From positions 1 to 48,111 of the forward strand of contig CANIAS010000017.1 in assembly GCA_947465495.1 (NCBI GenBank): DNA of 48,111 nt, written 5' to 3'. Positions 42,531 to 48,111 of the stretch are shown here, in pieces. Each line of letters begins with the position of its first letter. The first letter of the stretch is position 1. The notes beneath the pieces were generated by a model. It made no database searches, was not told the DNA's origin, and saw nothing but the letters and a program-made list of their open reading frames with translations. Position numbers and translations under genes: made by a program. Source of the stretch: Candidatus Pollutiaquabacter sp. (lineage in GTDB: Bacteria; Bacteroidota; Bacteroidia; AKYH767-A; 2013-40CM-41-45).

Positions 42531-42908
42531 ATGGCAACCAAAAAAGCTAAGAAAAAAGCTCCGGCCAAGAAAGCCGCTAAGAAGGTAGTTAAGAAAGCTG
42601 CTAAGAAAGTAGTTAAGAAAGCTGCTAAGAAGGTAGTTAAGAAAGCAAAAGTTAAGCGTAAGCCTAATGCAGCTTTCATGAAGCCGATGACCCCAAGTGC
42701 CGCATTGGCAGCAGTGGTAGGTAACAAAGCGATTCCTCGCACCGAAGTTACCAGCAAACTGTGGGCTTACATCAAGAAGAACAAACTTCAGGATGCTAAA
42801 GAGCGCCGTAACATCAATGCTGACGAAAACTTGAAGAAGGTATTCGGTGGTAAGAAGACGGTTAGCATGTTTGAAATGACCAAATTGGTCAGCAAGCACC
42901 TCTCCTAA
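42531..42908 (+). CDS. SWIB/MDM2-domain protein with histone H1-like lysine-rich tail
   Basis: 125 residues from the ATG at 42531, where the basic tail begins (an earlier in-frame ATG at 42468 would add a hydrophobic leader and is unlikely). Residues 1-46 are almost entirely Lys, Ala, Val and Pro, built on three exact eight-residue units KKVVKKAA. Residues ~48-125 form a SWIB domain (FMKPMTPSAALAAVVG, EVTSKLWAYIKKNKLQ, NADENLKKVFGGKKTVSMFE). Similar fusions are known in Chlamydia and Bacteroidota and are thought to act as DNA-compacting chromatin-like proteins. It is monocistronic with a strong terminator. Confidence 0.88.
   Translation: MATKKAKKKAPAKKAAKKVVKKAAKKVVKKAAKKVVKKAKVKRKPNAAFMKPMTPSAALAAVVGNKAIPRTEVTSKLWAYIKKNKLQDAKERRNINADENLKKVFGGKKTVSMFEMTKLVSKHLS
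42573..42644 (+). repeat. Three tandem 24-bp units coding the KKVVKKAA tail repeat
   Basis: Units at 42573-42596, 42597-42620 and 42621-42644. Each encodes AAKKVVKK and they differ by a few silent bases, so copy number could vary between strains. Confidence 0.9.
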
Positions 42909-42931
42909 TCCTACTTTACGATTACAACGTT

Positions 42932-42957
42932 TGAAAGCCGTCTCACCAGACGGCTTT
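42932..42957. terminator. Intrinsic terminator after the SWIB gene
   Basis: 11-bp perfect stem GAAAGCCGTCT / AGACGGCTTTC with loop CACC, 24 bases after the stop. Confidence 0.85.
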
Positions 42958-43044
42958 CTACATTTATAGATAGTTGTTCATTCGTTTCCAGAGTAATTCT
43001 GTTTCGTCCGATTGAATTATCTTACATTTACCTGCCCTAAGAAT

Positions 43045-45465
43045 ATGCTGGAAACCGCTGCCCGAATAATCCTGAGATACCGTATCGCCACGTTGGTGGT
43101 CTTGTTGTTATTGACAGGATTCATGGGTTATATGGCGACCAAGGTCCAGTTAAGTTACGAAGGCGCAAAGATCCTTCCGGAGTCGGATCCTACCTATTCA
43201 GAATACATCCGTTTCAAGCAACAGTTTGGCGAGGACGGAACGGTGATGGTAATCGGTTTTCAAAGCAGTAAGATTTGGCAAGAACAAACCTTTGGTGATT
43301 GGTACGATCTTACTACGGATGTTAAAAAGGTAGAAGGTATCCAAGAGGTGCTTTCCATCGGACGTACTTTTCACGTTGTTCGGAACGATAGTCTGCAGCA
43401 GCTCGATTTTAAACCACTTGTACCTTTTCGACCAACGTCCCAGGCGGCGGTAGATAGTATCCATACTGCATTGGAAGGACTCCCATTCTACGAGGGATTA
43501 CTATTTAATAAAGACTCGAATGCCACGCTGATGGCCATTACTTTTGATCAGCAGAAGTTGAATACGAAGGGACGAATTGAAACTGTACGTCGTATTAAGG
43601 AAATGGCCGACTCGTTTGCAGCTAAAAATGGAATCCAGCTGCATTATAGCGGATTGCCTTATATCCGAACGGCGGTTTCAGACAAGATTGCACGTGAAAT
43701 GAAGATGTTTGTTGGATTGGCATTGCTCGTTACGGCCATCATCCTCATTCTATTCTTCCGTAGTTTCCAAGCCGTCATTTTTCCCATTATAGTTGTTGTG
43801 TTCGGTGTGGTTTGGTCCTTCGGAACCATGGTCCTCATTGGTTATAAAATCACCATTCTGACCAGCCTACTGGCACCACTGATCATTGTAATTGGCATTC
43901 CAAACTGCATTCTTTTATTGAATAAATACCAGCAAGAATATCAGAAACACCGGAATCAGGTGAAAGCCCTGGCACGAACAATCTACCGTATCGGTGCCTC
44001 CACCTTCTTTGCCAACGTAACTACTTCGCTGGGCTTTCTTGTATTTGCCTTTACACAAAGTGAAGTTCTTACCGAATTCGGAATCATCACATCGCTTAAT
44101 GTGATGCTGACCTTTTTAATTTCATTGATTCTTATTCCGATTGTTTTCAGTTTTCTGCCTCCTCCTTCCGATAAGCAGATTAAACACCTCGACCGAAAAG
44201 CGTTGCACCGTTTACTAAGTCGCGTGGATCGTTGGGTGCATCAATACCGTTGGCGGGTTTATGTCGTTGTCGCCATTGTTATCGTTATCAGCCTTTATGG
44301 GATGACTAAGATCACCACCGTGGGCTTTGTCGTGGACGATTTACCAAAGAACGATATCATCTACAAGGACCTTAAATTTTTCGAAACGAATTTTAAAGGA
44401 GTACTACCCTTTGAAGTAACTGTTGATACGCGCAAAGCCGGCGGTGCACTTGAATTGAAAACGCTTTACAAGATTAACCGGTTGCAAAAATTGTTGGCGC
44501 AATATCCGGAGTTTTCGGAACCTGTTTCAGTGGCAGAAGGGATCAAGTTCTCGTATCAGGGACTTAACGATGGCGATCCGCGATTCTATATCCTGCCCAA
44601 CATTCAAGAACTAGCACGTTTACGGAGTTACGCTAGTACAGCGAAAGGTAATCAGCGGATGTTTCGCTCTATCCTTGATAGTACGAATAGGATTACCCGC
44701 ATCAGTATTCAAGTTGCTGACATTGGCTCAATACGTATGAAGAAACTCATGGATGAATTGCGACCACGAGTGGACAGTATATTTGACCCGAAAGACTATG
44801 ACCTTCACCTCACCGGCAATTCCATTATCTTCCTGAAGAACAACGACTATTTGTTGTTGAACCTCAAAGAGAGTATTCTATTGGCTATAGTATTGATTGG
44901 GACGGTGATGTTTTTTCTCTTCATGTCATTCCGGATGGTCTTGATTGCACTGATTCCTTCCATGGTGCCATTGCTGTTGACGGCTGCATTTATGGGGTTC
45001 TTCAGCATCGCACTTAAGCCGTCTACCATCCTAATTTTCAGTATCGCCTTTGGTATTGCGAGTGACGGCACGATGTATTTCCTGACAAAGTACCGGCAAG
45101 AGCTACGAAAATTCGGTGGAAGTATTTCTAAAACGGTGTCGCTGACCATTCACGAGACTGGTATCAGCATGGTCTATACTGCGGTTATCCTTTTTAGTGG
45201 TTTTTTTATTTTTTCTGCATCCAGTTTTGGTGGAACGGCCGCTTTAGGGATTCTGATTTCTGTGACGCTTTTCATCGCCATGTGTTCTAATCTTATTTTT
45301 CTGCCTACTTTATTACTCACTTTACAGAAGCGGTTGATCACTCGTGCCTTTCTCAAAGAGCCGTTGATTCAGGTGTTTGATGAAGAAGAAGATGTGGAAT
45401 TGGACGACCTGCAGGTCTATCGCAAGGATTGGGATGAAAAAGAAACCGATTCTGAGGGAAATTAA
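43045..45465 (+). CDS. RND/MMPL-superfamily exporter
   Basis: 806 residues from the ATG at 43045; a TTG upstream is less likely. About 12 membrane helices in two halves, each with one N-terminal helix, a large periplasmic loop and five further helices, as in the MMPL/SSD branch of RND transporters. Halves begin ILRYRIATLVVLLLLTGFMG and YRWRVYVVVAIVIVISLYGM. The SSD-like second halves contain VFGVVWSFGTMVLIG and FSIAFGIASDGTMYFL. The C-terminus is acidic (DEEEDVELDDL). It probably moves lipids or hydrophobic compounds, powered by the proton gradient. No periplasmic adaptor or TolC-like gene is adjacent. A TACATTTA -7-like box lies at 43023-43030. Confidence 0.85.
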   Translation: MLETAARIILRYRIATLVVLLLLTGFMGYMATKVQLSYEGAKILPESDPTYSEYIRFKQQFGEDGTVMVIGFQSSKIWQEQTFGDWYDLTTDVKKVEGIQEVLSIGRTFHVVRNDSLQQLDFKPLVPFRPTSQAAVDSIHTALEGLPFYEGLLFNKDSNATLMAITFDQQKLNTKGRIETVRRIKEMADSFAAKNGIQLHYSGLPYIRTAVSDKIAREMKMFVGLALLVTAIILILFFRSFQAVIFPIIVVVFGVVWSFGTMVLIGYKITILTSLLAPLIIVIGIPNCILLLNKYQQEYQKHRNQVKALARTIYRIGASTFFANVTTSLGFLVFAFTQSEVLTEFGIITSLNVMLTFLISLILIPIVFSFLPPPSDKQIKHLDRKALHRLLSRVDRWVHQYRWRVYVVVAIVIVISLYGMTKITTVGFVVDDLPKNDIIYKDLKFFETNFKGVLPFEVTVDTRKAGGALELKTLYKINRLQKLLAQYPEFSEPVSVAEGIKFSYQGLNDGDPRFYILPNIQELARLRSYASTAKGNQRMFRSILDSTNRITRISIQVADIGSIRMKKLMDELRPRVDSIFDPKDYDLHLTGNSIIFLKNNDYLLLNLKESILLAIVLIGTVMFFLFMSFRMVLIALIPSMVPLLLTAAFMGFFSIALKPSTILIFSIAFGIASDGTMYFLTKYRQELRKFGGSISKTVSLTIHETGISMVYTAVILFSGFFIFSASSFGGTAALGILISVTLFIAMCSNLIFLPTLLLTLQKRLITRAFLKEPLIQVFDEEEDVELDDLQVYRKDWDEKETDSEGN

Positions 45466-45504
45466 TAGCGAGTCATCGCGTTCAGTTTTATCGAATACGT
45501 TAAT

Positions 45505-45512
45505 TACTTTTG
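45505..45512 (+). promoter_or_regulatory. Candidate -7 box for rmlA
   Basis: TACTTTTG matches TAnnTTTG, 20 bases before the rmlA ATG at 45533. No good -33 TTG was found. Confidence 0.35.
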
Positions 45513-45532
45513 TTCAATAGCAACTGAACACC

Positions 45533-46393
45533 ATGAAAGGCATCATACTCGCTGGAGGGTCTGGCACCCGACTTCACCCCATCACCTTGGCTATGAGCAA
45601 ACAGCTCATGCCGGTCTACGACAAGCCGATGATTTATTATCCCTTGTCGGTACTGATGATGGCCGGCATCCATGAAATACTTATTATTTCAACGCCGCAT
45701 GACCTCCCTCAATTTCAACGTTTGTTGGGAGACGGAAGCACAATTGGTTGCCGCTTTTCGTATGCTGAGCAATCGGTACCGAATGGACTAGCTCAGGCGT
45801 TTGTTATTGGCGAATCCTTTATCGGCGATGATAAAGTTGCACTTATACTTGGCGATAATATCTTCTATGGTACCGGTCTTCAGCAGTTACTACAAAGTAA
45901 TAGCGATCCGGAAGGCGGCGTTGTATTTGCCTATCACGTTAGTGACCCAGAACGTTACGGTGTGGTCGAATTTGATCAGCAGAACCGAGCCATGTCAATC
46001 GAAGAAAAACCAGCTAAGCCAAAGTCAAATTATGCGGTCCCCGGCCTTTATTTTTACGACAATTCCGTCGTAGCCATTGCAAAACAGTTACAACCGAGTG
46101 CTCGTGGGGAATATGAAATTACTGACGTGAACAAGGAGTATCTCCGCCAAGGAAAACTCAAGGTGGGCATTCTCGACAAAGGCACAGCTTGGCTCGATAC
46201 TGGAACTTTTCAGTCCCTGATGCAGGCTTCCCAATTCGTTCAGGTGATTGAAGAACGGCAAGGATTAAAAATTGGTTGTATCGAGGAAGCGGCCTATACC
46301 ATGGGATTTATTGATGCTGAGCAATTGAAAAAGCTGGCTGACCCGTTATTGAAAAGTGGCTATGGTCGCTATCTACACTCATTAATTGCCTGA
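45533..46393 (+). CDS. rmlA: Glucose-1-phosphate thymidylyltransferase
   Basis: 286 residues, the normal length. It makes dTDP-glucose from dTTP and glucose-1-phosphate, first step of dTDP-rhamnose synthesis for surface polysaccharide. The nucleotide-binding N-terminus is intact: [34 protein letters not shown]. The metal-site Asp is in [10 protein letters not shown], and GVVEFDQ and [20 protein letters not shown] are typical of RmlA. The usual partners rmlB, rmlC and rmlD are not adjacent, though an SDR epimerase follows 120 bases later. Confidence 0.96.
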   Translation: MKGIILAGGSGTRLHPITLAMSKQLMPVYDKPMIYYPLSVLMMAGIHEILIISTPHDLPQFQRLLGDGSTIGCRFSYAEQSVPNGLAQAFVIGESFIGDDKVALILGDNIFYGTGLQQLLQSNSDPEGGVVFAYHVSDPERYGVVEFDQQNRAMSIEEKPAKPKSNYAVPGLYFYDNSVVAIAKQLQPSARGEYEITDVNKEYLRQGKLKVGILDKGTAWLDTGTFQSLMQASQFVQVIEERQGLKIGCIEEAAYTMGFIDAEQLKKLADPLLKSGYGRYLHSLIA

Positions 46394-46513
46394 ATGCCGT
46401 TTTTTTTCATAAAATCGGTTTTTGGACGCTTGACCTCTATACTCCTTTGTGTTATTTTTACAATAATTAATCATGGGAAAGGATAGTTTATCGATCCGCT
46501 TTATTGGAGGGCT

Positions 46514-47455
46514 ATGAAAAGAACGATTTTGATTACCGGTGGGGCCGGCTTTATTGGAAGTAGTTTGGCAGAACGGTTGGCCAATGACCCTGAAAATTTC
46601 ATCGTCATTGCAGATAACTTGTTGACGGGCTCTCACCTCAACGTGCCGCGCACGAAACACCATAACATCAAGTTTATTAAGGCGGATGTTAATCATTTCA
46701 ATGATATCTCGTCGATCTTTCATGCGTTCAAATTCGATTATGTTTTCCACTACGCTGCTGCAGTTGGCGTAAAACGTACGTTGGCCAACCCTGTAATGGT
46801 TCTGAACGATCTAAAAGGAATTGACAACATCCTGAATCTTTCCAAGAATACCGGTGTCAGACGTGTGTTCTATACCTCATCATCGGAAGTATATGGAGAG
46901 CCTGTGGAATATCCGCAAAATGAACATACTACTCCGCTGAATTCGAGACTTCCCTATGCGATTGTGAAAAATGCCGGGGAAGCCTATTTGCGCTCCTTTA
47001 AGCGTGAATACGATCTTGATTTTACCATCTTCCGCTTATTTAATACCTACGGCCCGAAGCAAAGCACCGACTTTGTCGTTTCCCGCTTTATTCATTCCGC
47101 ATTGAAGGATAAGGACATCACAATTTATGGTGATGGGTTGCAGACGAGAACCTTTTGTTACATCGAAGACCACCTGGATGCTACGATGAACGCATTTTAT
47201 AATAATGAATTGATCAACGACGTTGGTAACATCGGAACAGACCAAGAAATCACGATTCTCGATTTGGCTAGTACGATTATCAGACTCACAAAGTCCCGTT
47301 CAAAGATTATTCACTTGCCGTCCTTGAAAGAAGGAGACATGACACGCCGTCGCCCGGATGTTACGATCATGAAAGGATTATTAGGTCGTGAGTTCACTAT
47401 GCTGGATGAAGGAATTAATAAAATCCTCCAAAACAGCAATTACATCATGGCCTGA
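46514..47455 (+). CDS. NAD-dependent epimerase/dehydratase (extended SDR)
   Basis: 313 residues. Rossmann nucleotide-binding motif ILITGGAGFIGSSLAERL, substrate-site HYAAAVGVKRTLANP, catalytic Ser/Tyr/Lys in TSSSEVYGE and LPYAIVKNAGE (Y-x-x-x-K), and the nucleotide-sugar segment FRLFNTYGP. It resembles UDP-glucose 4-epimerases and UDP-glucuronate decarboxylases, not dTDP-glucose dehydratase. GDGLQTRTFCYIEDHLDAT is the standard extended-SDR motif. It is preceded by GGAGGGCT a few bases before the ATG, an unusually SD-like site here. Follows rmlA on the same strand, consistent with envelope sugar synthesis. Confidence 0.9.
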   Translation: MKRTILITGGAGFIGSSLAERLANDPENFIVIADNLLTGSHLNVPRTKHHNIKFIKADVNHFNDISSIFHAFKFDYVFHYAAAVGVKRTLANPVMVLNDLKGIDNILNLSKNTGVRRVFYTSSSEVYGEPVEYPQNEHTTPLNSRLPYAIVKNAGEAYLRSFKREYDLDFTIFRLFNTYGPKQSTDFVVSRFIHSALKDKDITIYGDGLQTRTFCYIEDHLDATMNAFYNNELINDVGNIGTDQEITILDLASTIIRLTKSRSKIIHLPSLKEGDMTRRRPDVTIMKGLLGREFTMLDEGINKILQNSNYIMA

Positions 47456-47518
47456 CGGCCTCGTTTAATGTATAGATTGCACCAAGTAGGCGGGATATAA
47501 TTTTCCTACCTTCGTCGC

Positions 47519-48111
47519 ATGCACGATCCGCGATATTTCCAGCAGCTCATCGAGCAGCGAATCGCAGCCATGGAATTGGCTGAACGACCTAAGGAACTTT
47601 ATGAACCTATCCGTTACATGCTACAACTCGGCGGCAAGCGTATGCGTCCGGCGTTGTTGTTGATGTCGAATGAGCTTTTTGGGGGTGATACTGAGAAAGC
47701 CATAGGAGCAGCAATGGGTATCGAGGTGTTTCACAATTTCACCTTGTTGCACGACGATATCATGGATAAGGCGCCACTTCGGCGTAGCCAACCTACCGTT
47801 CATACCCGCTGGAATCCTGACATCGCAATACTCTCCGGCGATACCATGTTCGTTAAATCGTGTCAGCTCATGCTTCAGGTGCCCGCTGAATCTTTACCTG
47901 CAGTATTGGAAGATTTCTTCCATACAGCTGTGGAGGTTTGCGAAGGACAACAGTTTGACATGAACTTCGAAACTCAATCACATGTTCGAATCGAAGATTA
48001 TATTGAGATGATCGGATTAAAGACCGCCGTATTGTTAGGGTGTTCTTTACGCATTGGAGCTTTGATTGCCGGTGCAAACGCAGCAGCTGCAGAAAGTATT
48101 TATCAATTTGG
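47519..48111 (+). CDS. Polyprenyl (octaprenyl/farnesyl-type) diphosphate synthase, 5' part
   Basis: The gene runs off the right edge; 197 codons are visible. The N-terminus has YMLQLGGKRMRPALLLM, the conserved substrate-binding region (GGKRxRP). The first aspartate-rich motif DDIMD is in FTLLHDDIMDKAPLRRSQPT, followed by IAILSGDTMFVKSCQLM and EGQQFDMNFE. The second Asp-rich motif lies beyond the window. These enzymes chain isopentenyl units to allylic diphosphates for quinones or lipid carriers. Short/long specificity cannot be judged. The start ATG at 47519 follows a TACCTTCG near-box. Confidence 0.93.
   Translation, partial: MHDPRYFQQLIEQRIAAMELAERPKELYEPIRYMLQLGGKRMRPALLLMSNELFGGDTEKAIGAAMGIEVFHNFTLLHDDIMDKAPLRRSQPTVHTRWNPDIAILSGDTMFVKSCQLMLQVPAESLPAVLEDFFHTAVEVCEGQQFDMNFETQSHVRIEDYIEMIGLKTAVLLGCSLRIGALIAGANAAAAESIYQF

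Overview
The window is a chromosomal segment of a member of the Bacteroidota. The evidence is a type IX secretion (T9SS) C-terminal sorting domain on a secreted deiminase, a TonB-dependent receptor-type C-terminus, families largely confined to the phylum (DUF4175, DUF6427-like), near absence of Shine-Dalgarno sites, and several -7 boxes of the TAnnTTTG type. The genus cannot be fixed from sequence alone. No rRNA, phage, IS element or CRISPR array was found. The one tRNA is tRNA-Cys(GCA).

Layout. 0-4.4 kb: tail of an outer-membrane receptor, an MFS exporter, a small beta-barrel protein, a GNAT-like protein and a PM20D1-type M20 peptidase. 4.6-12.3 kb: a REC-HTH-HPt regulator, purD, a membrane-anchored REC protein, a membrane-protein cluster (DUF6341-like, DUF6427-like, Tmtc-like GT-C protein), ybeY and a secreted unknown. 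12.3-20.4 kb: a minus-strand block with an RsbW-like ATPase, DUF4175, an H-NOX/HNOBA hybrid kinase pair and an RlmI-like methyltransferase. 20.6-25.4 kb: a coiled-coil winged-helix protein, gltX, glnS, folB and tRNA-Cys. 25.4-26.7 kb: a small decayed accessory patch behind the tRNA, with a truncated nuclease, a higB relic and a higA-like antitoxin. 26.7-35.5 kb: a secreted EEP-family protein, a second HNOBA kinase, a GT2, a NarL-type regulator, comF, an fRMsr-type GAF protein and a large lipoprotein. 35.6-42.0 kb (minus strand): a PPAD-like T9SS deiminase, an omega-amidase plus methionine transaminase pair, then a REC-TM / HPt / REC-HK-REC operon. 42.5-48.1 kb: an H1-tailed SWIB protein, an RND/MMPL exporter, rmlA, an SDR epimerase and a partial polyprenyl synthase.

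The theme of the window is an unusual density of phosphorelay parts. There is one H-NOX heme sensor, two kinases with an HNOBA (heme-NO-binding-associated) N-terminus, a REC-HK-REC kinase, a free HPt, a REC-Fis HTH-HPt fusion and two paralogous response regulators made only of REC plus one C-terminal membrane helix. The three HPt sites share an H-x-x-K-P signature. The best candidate for an undescribed system is the 39.4-42.0 kb operon, where kinase, HPt and a membrane-anchored REC are encoded consecutively. It looks like a complete relay ending at the membrane instead of on DNA. The REC-TM paralogue at 7.2 kb and the NO-sensing pair at 16-19.5 kb may feed the same circuitry. Those connections are inference.
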